Positions 18,501-27,169 of a DNA stretch of 64,000 bases are shown piece by piece. Under the pieces are notes generated by a model that was not told where the DNA came from, ran no database searches, and worked only from the letters and a program-made list of their open reading frames with translations. The stretch comes from AWTP1-9 sp035703165 (GTDB lineage: Bacteria; Bacteroidota; Bacteroidia; Chitinophagales; Chitinophagaceae): assembly GCA_035703165.1 (NCBI GenBank), contig DASSYR010000049.1:1-64000 (forward strand), in the 5' to 3' direction. Both the position numbers and the translations under genes were made by a program. The number at the start of each line of letters is the position of its first letter. Positions within the stretch are counted from its first letter, which is position 1.

Positions 18501-20575
18501 TCAGAAAGAATAAGATTATCCGCAGATCTTAAAGTGTCATACAAAAATAAATTACCAGCCTGACAACCATTTGCTAATATAAAAGGATATTTACCGTCAT
18601 TTTTTAAATTCTTAGGCTCATCCAAACTAAATTGCAGAACAGTTGGGGATGAATGGCCAAAATAAGTCACCATGCTCAAACCCTCTTTAAAAAGTTTAGG
18701 CACTTCTTCATTGTATGTTTGCTGGATAGCAATATCAGATGTTTTTCTAAACCGGTTTACTTTACCACCGTAATTATCTGTTTGAATAATATCCGTATAA
18801 GGAGTACTCATGTAATAATCAATCTGGTTGCCGATTGCATCTTCAGCACCTATAACATGCATCACATTTTTCATCCACGCTTTATCAGTTATCGAACATG
18901 AGTTTGATTGAATCAAAACTTCGTATTGTTTTACTTTGTCAAGATAGGCCTTTATTTCTGACGGGTGCACTACACTCAGCCTGCCTATTGGTGTAAGAGG
19001 CGTCGGGTTTCCCGGAACATCAGACGCTAAGAGATTATCACTCGCAGGCCAGCCAAAAGTAGGAACAAGATTAACTCTATTTGTCGCAGACAGGTATTCC
19101 CTGAGTCGTTGATCTAAATAGGTTATTCCTTTTCCTATTAGCAGACATCCCTTGGGCTTTTGCTGGAAATTATTACGAGCATACCGTAAAAAGTTTTTGA
19201 TAGACAATGGATGTTTTTTAATGCCAAAAGCAAATTGATCGGAAAGCTCATCAATATCAAAAACTTTAGCATTATAATTTCCACCACTTGGGCTATTCCG
19301 ATAAGAACGGTATTGCTCTACATAATTATTACCATTACCATCATTATAAAGCAAAGGGTTACTAATAATTAAATAATCTCCCTGATTTGAAGTATTCGTA
19401 ATATCAATAAAATTTCTTGTTTTAATCTCTGTTACAACCTGGTAACTGCTGGCTGTTCTTGCCGTTAATAATAATCTTCTATCAACTGATGATGGTGGCA
19501 ATACAATTTTTACCAGTGAGGGATTTGATATATCTCCAATTATTATTTGCTGGTTGGTAATATCAAATAAAGCCGGGGGTACATTACCATGTCCAAAATT
19601 GCTTATTTCAATATAAGAAGTATCTGGTCTCGCCGGAAGATTAAACAAAAAACTGCCCAATCCGTCAAAAATGTATTTACGTGGATAATTAATTTCATAA
19701 TAAAATACAGCCATCCTGTCATTTGCTCCCGATGAATTATTTTGAACCTGCACAGCAGCAGTATTAGTACTGATTAACGAAATGGGAATACCCGTTTGGT
19801 TAACCTTTGCGCTTTCAAAATAATTCATTACCTGTGTACCCACATCGGTACTGTTAATCTTCATCTGCAAACTCCGCATGTTGCCGGCATTACCGGTTGC
19901 TGCCATATTAAAAGTAAAATTAGGACCCGTGGGCTCTACGTATAAATTATTAAAAGTATAACTCCAAACACCTGATGTACCAATATCCGAACCACTGGGG
20001 CCTTCGCCATTATCATAACCAGAAGAATACACATAACTACTACCTACTACTGCTGCATAACCAGCGTTTATTTTATTAAAAAAATAAGCGCCAGCCGTGT
20101 ACATAAAATAAGATTCAGGCAGCCGGGTATTCGCAGCTACATTATTGGCAATGTCTATATAATGTTTGTTATTTCCCCCCGGAGTTACGGTTAGAAAAAA
20201 AGCTGCGGTATCTGTTTGCAAGCTGTATCTATCCATTAATTGATATTCGGGTTTGCGGTACAGTGCTTTATCAGGTTTACCATCGTTTCTTTCACCAAAA
20301 AATTCAATAAAACCATTTGAGGGAAGAGGGCCTGATTGAACTGAGGTATGGACAGGTACAACTTCTCCATTACGCCACAGTTGAAAATCTTCAGCGTTAA
20401 CATTTCCTAAACCCAACGATGATAATGTTGACTGATTGATACGATAAACTGCTGTAGCACCAATAGTAAACTTGTAATATGTTTTGGAATAGTCAATCCA
20501 TTCGTTATTATACGACTGTGACAAGGACACAATCGTAAGAAAAATAAACAAGGTAAAGAGTATATTTTTTTTCAT
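15533..20575 (-). CDS. porU: type IX secretion system C-terminal signal peptidase/sortase PorU
   Basis: PorU sits on the outer surface, removes the C-terminal signal of T9SS cargo and attaches cargo to lipopolysaccharide. The 1680-residue protein starts with a signal peptide (residues 1-~20). Its C25 gingipain-like peptidase core carries the catalytic His in YFGHSSP (~residue 640) and the Cys in ANGCQAG (~670). Long beta-rich regions follow, and the last ~110 residues form a FlgD/T9SS-like Ig module (YPNPF..., KWDGTD, NGVYLYRV). It is longer than the Porphyromonas enzyme (about 1150 residues, from memory), the excess lying C-terminal to the protease. It is 18 bases downstream of the porV-like gene. 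Confidence 0.88.
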   Translation of the reverse strand: MKKNILFTLFIFLTIVSLSQSYNNEWIDYSKTYYKFTIGATAVYRINQSTLSSLGLGNVNAEDFQLWRNGEVVPVHTSVQSGPLPSNGFIEFFGERNDGKPDKALYRKPEYQLMDRYSLQTDTAAFFLTVTPGGNNKHYIDIANNVAANTRLPESYFMYTAGAYFFNKINAGYAAVVGSSYVYSSGYDNGEGPSGSDIGTSGVWSYTFNNLYVEPTGPNFTFNMAATGNAGNMRSLQMKINSTDVGTQVMNYFESAKVNQTGIPISLISTNTAAVQVQNNSSGANDRMAVFYYEINYPRKYIFDGLGSFLFNLPARPDTSYIEISNFGHGNVPPALFDITNQQIIIGDISNPSLVKIVLPPSSVDRRLLLTARTASSYQVVTEIKTRNFIDITNTSNQGDYLIISNPLLYNDGNGNNYVEQYRSYRNSPSGGNYNAKVFDIDELSDQFAFGIKKHPLSIKNFLRYARNNFQQKPKGCLLIGKGITYLDQRLREYLSATNRVNLVPTFGWPASDNLLASDVPGNPTPLTPIGRLSVVHPSEIKAYLDKVKQYEVLIQSNSCSITDKAWMKNVMHVIGAEDAIGNQIDYYMSTPYTDIIQTDNYGGKVNRFRKTSDIAIQQTYNEEVPKLFKEGLSMVTYFGHSSPTVLQFSLDEPKNLKNDGKYPFILANGCQAGNLFLYDTLRSADNLILSEKFLFTEKAGAIAFLASTHLGIVNFLHFYTHEYYNEISKKSYGKTIGEIHANTIDYIIKTYTAEDFFNRQNSEQLALHGDPLLPFYHFNKPDYAIEQPLVNVSPQFISVAETNFNLSFKIMNIGLAVKDSIRIIVKRKYPFDGSEVEILNQKIAAVQYADSIQLTLPILPLRDKGFNRLTFIIDADNVTDEMCESNNFVTKDVFIYENELRPLYPANFAIINKQNITFVASTANPLSGSQQYLMEIDTTELFDSPFKISASAANTGGVVSFAPTISFTEGRVYYWRTGVAQQGGNFANWNYSSFVYLQNSGEGFNQSHYYQYKKNQYYNLILDSIDRAFKYKISLRKLKTATGMYPYFTSAYLRTYLDLEEINFYGCKYQTFQIQVLDGKTLRPWENVNVAGTGLYGSAPICQRPYRNFFEYSYLDSSSRRKAMDFLKMVPDSNYIIISNLGGTFTPIVSATTLMSDTSYLGSGVSLYHLIKSFGLDLIDSFVSNRPLLFVFKKNDFTFPAQQFTAQTTELISKEFEIPGLINVGVIESPWFGPVKKWEELHWGTENIEPQPDDVSVEIIGRDGDGAIIPLATINPSKDTSISFIDAAIYPFIKLRMNNVDTINSSPSQLQFWRLNASPLPEGLVAPNLGFEFKEIVNQGELLNIKVAFKNISGVAFSDSLLLKCIITDRNNVPHDIFIPKIRPLNAGEFTTIDFAFDTKNYAGKNTMYFMVNPDGVVPEQYLFNNFFYKDFVVDEDTYNPLLDVTFDGLHILNRDIVSSKPHIQIKLKDESKYISLGDTSLFQIQIRYPNGTIKDFTFSNPEVSFTPANLSNGENVAKVDIQPSFLQDGEYELIVSAKDINGNKAGTVPYRILFEVINKPMISNFLNYPNPFTTSTAFVFTVTGSEVPQNIKIQILTITGKIVREITKEELGPIHIGRNITEFKWDGTDQFGQKLANGVYLYRVVTNLNGKTLDKYKATDDNTDKFFNNGYGKMYLLR

Positions 20576-20593
20576 AAAAGTTAGAATAAATAA

Positions 20594-21703
20594 TTATTTT
20601 TTCTTTTTCCTATTCTGCAAATTCAAACTCAAAGAAAATATATGTGTATATAAAGGGTTTGATTGGTTAGCCAAATTATTATAGGCATAATCAATTTTTA
20701 AATCTCCTAATTTAAAACCAGCGCCCAACCCTGGTTGATAGATCCACACTTTTTTAACATTTAATGTATCTCCATCTTTTAATGCTTTTTGAAAATTGTA
20801 AATACCTGAACGAAGGAAAAAAACGTTTTTAATTGAAAGTTCTATTCCAAGCTTAGGGTCAAAACTTACAGGATTAAAAGCAAAAAGCGTATTACGTTTC
20901 CCATCAAATGTTAAATCTATATTAGCTTCCGCAGTTAGTGTAAGTGACTTATTTAAAGTAAAATCATAAGCGCCTCCAACAATTAAGCGAGGAGCGGTTA
21001 ACTCGGTTGATTTTAATGGAATATCATTATTTGTTAAATACAATTTTTCTTTATCCCTTTCACTAAAAGTAAACGACCACGCATTAAACGTGGTAGTTAA
21101 ATCTCTGGCCACAATGCCAAACTTCGCTTTTGATACCTGTATTTGTATTCCTGCATCTAACCCGAACCCCCATGCGGAAGCAAAACTTCCCACCTTCCTG
21201 TGAATTACTTTTGCATTAAAGCCCAAACTGATTTTCTTCTTCTCCGTTTCTCTTAATTGTTGTGCGTACGAAAACAAAAAAGCATAATCTGCAGAAGAAA
21301 ATGATTTGATATTATTATAATTCACGGAGCCATCTGGTTCAACAAGATATAAGGTGTTTATTATATCATCCACAGCAAATCGCAAAAAAGAAATCCCTAT
21401 TGTTCTTTTTTGGCTGGAAGATGGTATTGCTAAGGCTGCATAATCGTATTTCCCAATACCTGCAAAATATTCCGCATGCATTACAGTTATCATGGGATTA
21501 TTTTTTACGTTTGTTAACCCACCGGGATTCCAGTAACCCGCAGTGGCATCGTTAACACTGGCAACCTGTACACTGCCCATTCCCAGTGCACGAGCACCTG
21601 CCCCAATATTTAAAAATTCGTTGGAATACTTGCGAAACTGCCCCGTCACACGTGTAATAGCAATTAGCAATAGGAAAGATATTGGAAGTACGTACTTTTT
21701 CAT
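20594..21703 (-). CDS. PorV/PorQ-family outer membrane beta-barrel protein (type IX secretion)
   Basis: From the ATG at 21701-21703 the protein is 369 residues with a signal peptide (MKKYVLPISFLLLIAITRVTG). NEFLNIGAGARALGMG and DATAGYWNPGGL are the family signature, followed by alternating beta-strands to a terminal strand ending in SLSLNL. PorV shuttles cargo from the translocon to PorU, and PorQ-like relatives have related roles; I cannot separate the two subgroups by eye. Adjacency to porU favours PorV. The frame extends to 21772, but the extra residues do not look like a signal peptide and a promoter-like element overlaps that ATG. Confidence 0.8.
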   Translation of the reverse strand: MKKYVLPISFLLLIAITRVTGQFRKYSNEFLNIGAGARALGMGSVQVASVNDATAGYWNPGGLTNVKNNPMITVMHAEYFAGIGKYDYAALAIPSSSQKRTIGISFLRFAVDDIINTLYLVEPDGSVNYNNIKSFSSADYAFLFSYAQQLRETEKKKISLGFNAKVIHRKVGSFASAWGFGLDAGIQIQVSKAKFGIVARDLTTTFNAWSFTFSERDKEKLYLTNNDIPLKSTELTAPRLIVGGAYDFTLNKSLTLTAEANIDLTFDGKRNTLFAFNPVSFDPKLGIELSIKNVFFLRSGIYNFQKALKDGDTLNVKKVWIYQPGLGAGFKLGDLKIDYAYNNLANQSNPLYTHIFSLSLNLQNRKKKK

Positions 21704-21769
21704 TAGACCTATTTTTCTAAATAAGCAATTAATAAGATTCAAATTTGGCAAACAATGATGCTTAAACAT

Positions 21770-21777
21770 CAAATATA
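21770..21777 (-). promoter_or_regulatory. possible -7 element for porV-porU
   Basis: The minus strand reads TATATTTG, about 67 bases before the preferred porV-like ATG. It supports the internal start because the longer ORF would begin at or upstream of the transcript. No good -33 TTTG is seen. Confidence 0.35.
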
Positions 21778-21876
21778 ATATAAACTGATAATAAGAGCAA
21801 TATGCCCGAAAGCGGGCTCATCCTGAAAAAACGGTGGTACAAGGCTTTTATTGCCCTGATACACAAGCATTTTCCC

Positions 21877-21884
21877 TATTTTTG
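21877..21884 (+). promoter_or_regulatory. possible tyrS -7 element
   Basis: TATTTTTG matches TAnnTTTG and lies 20 bases before the tyrS ATG. An ATTG 23 bases upstream is a weak -33 candidate. Confidence 0.4.
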
Positions 21885-21904
21885 CCCAAATTTTTCAATT
21901 TAAA

Positions 21905-23182
21905 ATGAACCTGGTAGAAGAACTAAGATGGCGTGGCATGATACAAGATATAATGCCTGGAACGGAAGAACAATTGCTAAAAGAAATGACTACTGCTTAT
22001 ATCGGCTTTGACCCTACTGCCGATAGTCTGCATATTGGTAGCCTTGTTCCCATTCTTTTGTTGGTTCACTTGCAAAAAGCAGGGCATAAACCCATTGCGC
22101 TTGTTGGTGGGGCTACCGGCATGGTTGGTGATCCTAGTGGTAAAAGCGAAGAAAGGAGTTTGTTAAGTGAAGATGTACTTCGTTTTAACCAAGAAGGTGT
22201 AAAGAAGCAATTGATGCAATTTTTAAATTTTGACGCTGGTGCTATCAATCGTGCTGAAATGGTTAACAACTACGACTGGTTTAAGGATATGACTTTTCTA
22301 AGTTTTATCCGGGATGTTGGTAAGCATATTACCGTTAACTACATGATGGCAAAAGATAGCGTTAAGAAAAGACTGGATAGCGATTCAGGCATGAGTTTTA
22401 CTGAATTTACTTATCAATTGGTTCAGGGCTATGATTTTTACTGGCTTTATCAAAATAAAAACGTAAAACTACAAATGGGTGGTAGCGATCAGTGGGGAAA
22501 TATTGTTACAGGAACAGAATTGATAAGGAGAAAAGCAGGAGGAGAAGCATTTGCATTTACCTGCCCATTAATTACAAAAGCTGATGGCGGAAAGTTTGGA
22601 AAGACAGAAAAAGGAAATATTTGGTTAGATGCTAACAAAACTTCTCCATACCATTTTTATCAGTTTTGGTTTAACGCCAGCGATGAGGACGCGGAAAAAT
22701 GGATTAAAATTTTTACTTTCCTTACCCAATCAGAGATAAATTCCATAATTGAGGAACATAAAAAAGATGCTGCTAAAAGAACGCTTCAGAAAAGACTGGC
22801 TGAAGAAGTTACTCAATTTGTTCATGGAAAAGAAGGGTACAACAAGGCTATTGAAACAACTGAAAAGTTGTTCTCCAGTCAAAATGCCCCTGTAGAAAGT
22901 TTAGGTATTGAGGATTTGGAAGGGATGGAAGGAATAATAAAATTTAATTACCCCTATGATAAAATAAATGACGGCATTGATGTTATAACTTTTTTATCCG
23001 AAACAACCATTTTGCCCAGTAAAGGAGAAGCAAGAAAAATGATACAAGGAGGTGGTATAAGCATTAACCGAAAAAAAGTTGATGGTGTACAGATGATAGT
23101 TGACAAATCCATGCTTTTGCATGGCAAATACTTATTGGTGCAAAAAGGCCGGAAGAATTATTATCTGGTAAGTTGTGTTTAA
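21905..23182 (+). CDS. tyrS: tyrosyl-tRNA synthetase
   Basis: A class I aminoacyl-tRNA synthetase of 425 residues. YIGFDPTADSLHIGSLVPI carries the HIGH-type motif, QMGGSDQWGNI is the tyrosine-binding segment, and KFGKTEKG is the KMSKS equivalent. The C-terminal 70 residues are an S4-type RNA-binding domain (LPSKGEARKMIQGGGISINRKKV). It charges tRNA-Tyr in the cytoplasm. It is monocistronic, followed by tRNA-Gln with its own promoter. Confidence 0.96.
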   Translation: MNLVEELRWRGMIQDIMPGTEEQLLKEMTTAYIGFDPTADSLHIGSLVPILLLVHLQKAGHKPIALVGGATGMVGDPSGKSEERSLLSEDVLRFNQEGVKKQLMQFLNFDAGAINRAEMVNNYDWFKDMTFLSFIRDVGKHITVNYMMAKDSVKKRLDSDSGMSFTEFTYQLVQGYDFYWLYQNKNVKLQMGGSDQWGNIVTGTELIRRKAGGEAFAFTCPLITKADGGKFGKTEKGNIWLDANKTSPYHFYQFWFNASDEDAEKWIKIFTFLTQSEINSIIEEHKKDAAKRTLQKRLAEEVTQFVHGKEGYNKAIETTEKLFSSQNAPVESLGIEDLEGMEGIIKFNYPYDKINDGIDVITFLSETTILPSKGEARKMIQGGGISINRKKVDGVQMIVDKSMLLHGKYLLVQKGRKNYYLVSCV

Positions 23183-23311
23183 TAAAACTCTTACCTCCGG
23201 ATTGCTCTCGCCCATTAAAAGGAATGTATCGGATTCAGACCACTCTACTAAAAAATAAAACTATTTTAGTTCAAAATCCGAGTAAGAACACGTAGGATCC
23301 TTCAAAAAACA

Positions 23312-23343
23312 TTTGGAACATCTTTTAGGGAGTCTTATTTTTG
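23312..23343 (+). promoter_or_regulatory. promoter of tRNA-Gln, textbook Bacteroidota form
   Basis: TTTG (23312-23315), a 20-base spacer and TATTTTTG (23336-23343) match the consensus in both boxes and spacing. The expected start is about 30 bases before the tRNA. Confidence 0.68.
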
Positions 23344-23381
23344 CGTCCTGCAAAATAGTTCTTCAACAAATTTGAAGTAAT

Positions 23382-23452
23382 TGGCCTATAGTATAATGGT
23401 AGTACGACAGATTTTGGTTCTGTTTGTCTTGGTTCGAATCCAGGTAGGCCAA
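23382..23452 (+). tRNA. tRNA-Gln (TTG anticodon)
   Basis: Acceptor TGGCCTA/TAGGCCA, anticodon stem ACAGA/TCTGT with loop TTTTGGT and T-loop GGTTCGAATCC. CCA is not encoded. A strong hairpin follows. Confidence 0.95.
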
Positions 23453-23477
23453 CTCAATCAAAAATTATGATAATATC

Positions 23478-23510
23478 AAAGGGTTTCAATTTTTCTAATT
23501 GAAACCCTTT
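23478..23510 (+). terminator. hairpin terminator after tRNA-Gln
   Basis: AAAGGGTTTCAAT pairs perfectly with ATTGAAACCCTTT across a 7-base loop (13 bp). The downstream tail is only loosely T-rich. Confidence 0.7.
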
Positions 23511-23567
23511 GTCGTATTTTAGTGTCCTACTCTTCTTTCAACTATGTATAATTGCCTTGCGGATTTA

Positions 23568-24545
23568 TCATTTTACAAGTTTACGCAAAGTCATTTCTAA
23601 GTTCTTACCTCTGAGATCGTAACCGTAAGAAAGGATTTTACCCCCTGGAGAAATTAAAATAGTACAAGGTATTCCGCTAATCATTAAAGCATTTAAAATA
23701 TCTTTTCGCTGTATTGCTACTCCTGATTTCCACGGCAATGGAAATCTATTTCGGATGAAGTTCACAGCAGTTAATGCATTATTATCTATGGAAATAGATA
23801 AATATTCAAGCCTGCTTCCTTTATTTTGATAAGTTTTTAAAAGTAACGGGAATTCATCAATACAAGGTTTACACCACGTAGCCCATATATCAATTAAAAG
23901 ATATTTGCCTTTAAAAGCATGTGTTGTAACAATTTTTGAAGTATCTGAAAGATCCCTGAACCTGAGTTGCGGAAGCAACTTGCCTACCTTTAATGGCCTT
24001 TCAGGAGAAAGGTATCTTTTTGCAAAATCAACTAGCTCAATATCTCTGTTCTCTTTTAGTAATCTTTTCACAAATAACGAATATTTATCATCCCCTCCTG
24101 CATACTTTATTACCTCAGTCAGCAAACTGGGTGTCATAGCCCATATAGCCGATGATGGTGGGATTTCCCGGAGCGCCTGCTTACAAATTTCCGCGTTAAG
24201 ACGTAACCCATAAACACCATAACTTAAGTCGAAGTAACTATAAAAAATAAGATATTTCAAAAACTCTGGAAAGCTATCCCTGAAAGAAGAAAGAATGTCT
24301 TTTTCATCCATTGACCAGTCATAAACAAAGTCATTGAGATCTCCACTTTTTTCTCTAAATATACCTAAAGCTCTACTAAATACCTCCCTTCTTTGATTTA
24401 TTAAATTGTAAATAGAGTCACAAAGTATTTTATCCTTTCTTCCCACTTGATATTGAGCATAAAATTTATCCATCTCGCTATTTTGCCCATATAAATTTAT
24501 ACTCAAAAAAATAGCCAAAAAGAAATTGAAGATTGTTGTTTTCAT
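23568..24545 (-). CDS. secreted thioredoxin-fold protein, TlpA/ResA-like
   Basis: A signal peptide (MKTTIFNFFLAIFLSINLYG) precedes a ~170-residue helical region without a recognised domain, then a thioredoxin fold with the redox motif ATWCKPCIDEFP (near residue 225) and the cis-Pro segment ISGIPCTILISPGG. The layout is that of the Bacteroidota TlpA-like disulfide reductases with a long N-terminal extension. The substrate is unknown. It lies 8 bases after the racemase-like gene on the same strand, so the two are probably one transcript. Confidence 0.75.
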   Translation of the reverse strand: MKTTIFNFFLAIFLSINLYGQNSEMDKFYAQYQVGRKDKILCDSIYNLINQRREVFSRALGIFREKSGDLNDFVYDWSMDEKDILSSFRDSFPEFLKYLIFYSYFDLSYGVYGLRLNAEICKQALREIPPSSAIWAMTPSLLTEVIKYAGGDDKYSLFVKRLLKENRDIELVDFAKRYLSPERPLKVGKLLPQLRFRDLSDTSKIVTTHAFKGKYLLIDIWATWCKPCIDEFPLLLKTYQNKGSRLEYLSISIDNNALTAVNFIRNRFPLPWKSGVAIQRKDILNALMISGIPCTILISPGGKILSYGYDLRGKNLEMTLRKLVK

Positions 24546-24553
24546 AATTAGTG

Positions 24554-25246
24554 TTATTTTATTATTATATCTATTGCTGCCGAAGCATGCACTTTGGTGG
24601 AATCAACTATTATTTTTGAAGTATTGATATTGTTAAAAACCATACGTAGTTCTGTACAAGCCAGGATAATTGCATCAACTTTATATAACGTTACTATTTT
24701 TTTAAAAAAATCAATTGATTTTTCAGAAACAATATTATTCACAAGTTCTTCAAATATCAGCGAGTGAATTTTAAGTTGTTCTTCCCTATCAGGTACAATC
24801 ACATTCACGTCGTATTTTGTTGATAAATAGCTGCCATAGAATGGTTCACTCATGGTAAACCGGGTTCCAAGCAAAAGGCAATTTTTAATTCCGCTATTAG
24901 TTAAATAGCTTCCAACGCAATCCCTTACATCTAAAAATAAATCTTCACTGAATCTGTCTTTAATCTTGTCTAAAAACTTATGGATGGTATTGGAACATAG
25001 AAGAATTATATCCGCTGATGCTGCTTGCAAAGAGTTAATCCCAGTTTCTAATTGATTAGTTATCTCTTCCGAATTTCTAAAAGTGGGGTTTATTGAATTA
25101 AAATCATAGGAATAAATAATACATTTTGCAGAGTGATTGAATCCGAGCCTTTTTTCTATTTCTGTATTTAACAAATAGTAATAATCTTGTGTAGAAGGCC
25201 ATGCCATGCCTCCCAGCAGGCCTATTGTTTTCAAATCAACATTCAT
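24554..25246 (-). CDS. aspartate/glutamate racemase family protein
   Basis: The 230-residue protein opens with TIGLLGGMAWPSTQDYY, as in YgeA-type amino-acid racemases. The two catalytic positions fall in LLCSNTIHKF and ILACTELRMVF. E. coli YgeA-like enzymes usually read CTNTMH with Thr and Cys as the acid-base pair; here Ser takes the Thr position. That may change specificity or directionality. It lies between an AraC-type regulator and a secreted thioredoxin-like protein, all on the minus strand. Confidence 0.75.
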   Translation of the reverse strand: MNVDLKTIGLLGGMAWPSTQDYYYLLNTEIEKRLGFNHSAKCIIYSYDFNSINPTFRNSEEITNQLETGINSLQAASADIILLCSNTIHKFLDKIKDRFSEDLFLDVRDCVGSYLTNSGIKNCLLLGTRFTMSEPFYGSYLSTKYDVNVIVPDREEQLKIHSLIFEELVNNIVSEKSIDFFKKIVTLYKVDAIILACTELRMVFNNINTSKIIVDSTKVHASAAIDIIIK

Positions 25247-25296
25247 GATTCAAAATTAGAGGCTTAAAAATGATTGCTATGGTACTATTTTGATAT

Positions 25297-26115
25297 TTAG
25301 GTATGGTTTTGCTTATAATTGTCAACGTATTGCCTTGGCGTTATTCCTAATACTTTTTTAAAAACTTTATTCAAGTGCGAAAGGTCTGAAAAACCATATT
25401 CAATGGATATTGTCAGCATATCAACGTTCTTACTCATAAGCTTTTTACAAATTTTTTGGATTCTAGTGTTTCTAATATACTCGCCTATTGTAATTGATGA
25501 AGCCATTTTAAATTCCCGGGCAAGGTGTGAAGAAGAAATATTAAGCTCCGCTGCAATGGAAGAAAGTGAAATCCGCACATCTTTACTATCTAAAATCATC
25601 TCTTTAGCTTTATTAAACCAATAATCAGAGTGGCTCCTTTGCATCACCCTGGCTGAAAGTCCAAGCGCTTCAAACATGAGTCCTTCAATTATAATATTTG
25701 AAAACTCATCATAATTTTTGTATTCGTTATATACTTTATTTATTATAACACTAAGAGGCTGAGTTTCCTTTTTAAAAATATTGTAACAATTAATTTCAAC
25801 ACCTTGCATTTCATCTTGAAATATATTCGTAAATTCTATATTAAAACAAACACCTCCTTTTTCATTAAAAATATTAGAGTGCTCATAAAATTTTGGGTGA
25901 ATAATAATATCTCCTTTAAAACAAAGAGTCTCTTTCTTATGAGAATTTTCTAAATATTCTCCACCAAGTACACTACAGAAATATAAATTTTTATGGCAAT
26001 GTTTGGGAATAACAGAGTTTGGATTATAAAATGTCTCTGATAATATTAATTTGTCAACTCCTCGTTTTGAAAGAATTTCCCCAAAATAATTACCATTTTC
26101 AAGAATTTGTTTCAT
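25297..26115 (-). CDS. AraC family transcriptional regulator
   Basis: The 272-residue protein has an N-terminal cupin-like sensing domain (VIPKHCHKNLYFCSVLGG) and a C-terminal double helix-turn-helix (residues ~170-268), with LSSIAAELNISSSHLAREFK and ISIEYGFSDLSHLNKVFKKVLGITPRQY as the two recognition units. It is immediately upstream of the racemase gene on the same strand and probably controls it. The ligand is unknown. Confidence 0.82.
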   Translation of the reverse strand: MKQILENGNYFGEILSKRGVDKLILSETFYNPNSVIPKHCHKNLYFCSVLGGEYLENSHKKETLCFKGDIIIHPKFYEHSNIFNEKGGVCFNIEFTNIFQDEMQGVEINCYNIFKKETQPLSVIINKVYNEYKNYDEFSNIIIEGLMFEALGLSARVMQRSHSDYWFNKAKEMILDSKDVRISLSSIAAELNISSSHLAREFKMASSITIGEYIRNTRIQKICKKLMSKNVDMLTISIEYGFSDLSHLNKVFKKVLGITPRQYVDNYKQNHT

Positions 26116-26410
26116 ATTTTGCGTTTAGGAAATTAGCTTCTGAAATTGACAGATGGCATATCAATATTTGTCTTCCAGAAAGGCAAATTTATAAAAAAAC
26201 AAATAATGAGTTATTCCTATATTTAAGCCATTATCTACTAATAAATATACCAGATACAATCTTTATCATTTGAAATATTAGACTTAAGCCCTACTTCTTT
26301 TAGCCTTACATTGTAATATTGGATTATCCTTTGACCTGTCAAGAGGCATGGCTTATTATCAAATAATTGAAATCTCAATTTTCAATTTGTTCATATAATA
26401 AAACTAATAC

Positions 26411-27082
26411 ATGGAAAAGGTAAAATTTGTCCATACTAAATGGATGATTATTTTAGAGTTATTGATTGCTCTGTTTTTTATTTTTGGGTATAATGTTTTT
26501 GAAATTATACCACTTAGCGAAACTCCTTACATAGTTATTCTTGCTTTTATTGCGCTCAAGCTTCATAAAGAAGGTGTAGGTGCATTAGGGTTTACAAAAC
26601 CCAAAAGCTGGACGAAAACAATTCTAATCAGTTTAATTGTTGCAATTTCCATGCAATTATTAAGTATCTATGTAACTGAACCTGTTATTGCACAGCTTAC
26701 AGGAAAAAAAGCAGACTTATCATCGTTTGAAGGGATTAAAGGCAACACCATGTTATTTCTCATATATTTTGGCCTAATATGGACACTTGCAGCGTTTGGC
26801 GAAGAAATTTCATATCGTGGTTTTACGCTTAGCAAAATAGCAAACCTATTAGGTTCGTCCAAAGCTGCCTGGATCTTGGGCGTTCTTATCACAAGTATTT
26901 TGTTTGGCGTTGCGCACTACTACAAAGGCTTAGCCGGCATGATTGATTCTGGTATTAGCGGTTTAATTTTTGGCAGTCTTTATGTATTATCGGGTCGCAA
27001 TTTGTGGATATGCATTTTTACACATGGATTCGTTGACACTTATGGTCTTTTGTATTTCTATCTTGGATTTTATCACGGATAG
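26411..27082 (+). CDS. CPBP-family intramembrane metalloprotease
   Basis: The 223-residue protein has about six to seven membrane helices. The three Abi/CAAX-protease motifs are present: FGEEISYRG (EExxxR), LFGVAHYY (FxxxH) and the last His in FTHGFVD. Members cleave within membranes; some provide immunity to bacteriocins. The gene stands alone between an AraC regulator and the rml cluster, so no target can be inferred. Confidence 0.83.
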   Translation: MEKVKFVHTKWMIILELLIALFFIFGYNVFEIIPLSETPYIVILAFIALKLHKEGVGALGFTKPKSWTKTILISLIVAISMQLLSIYVTEPVIAQLTGKKADLSSFEGIKGNTMLFLIYFGLIWTLAAFGEEISYRGFTLSKIANLLGSSKAAWILGVLITSILFGVAHYYKGLAGMIDSGISGLIFGSLYVLSGRNLWICIFTHGFVDTYGLLYFYLGFYHG

Positions 27083-27169
27083 ATTTTACACCAGATATTT
27101 GCTGTAACAGATATTGGCTCACAAATTAAACTAATGCGGACAAAAGAGCATACATTTTCATCAGCATTG

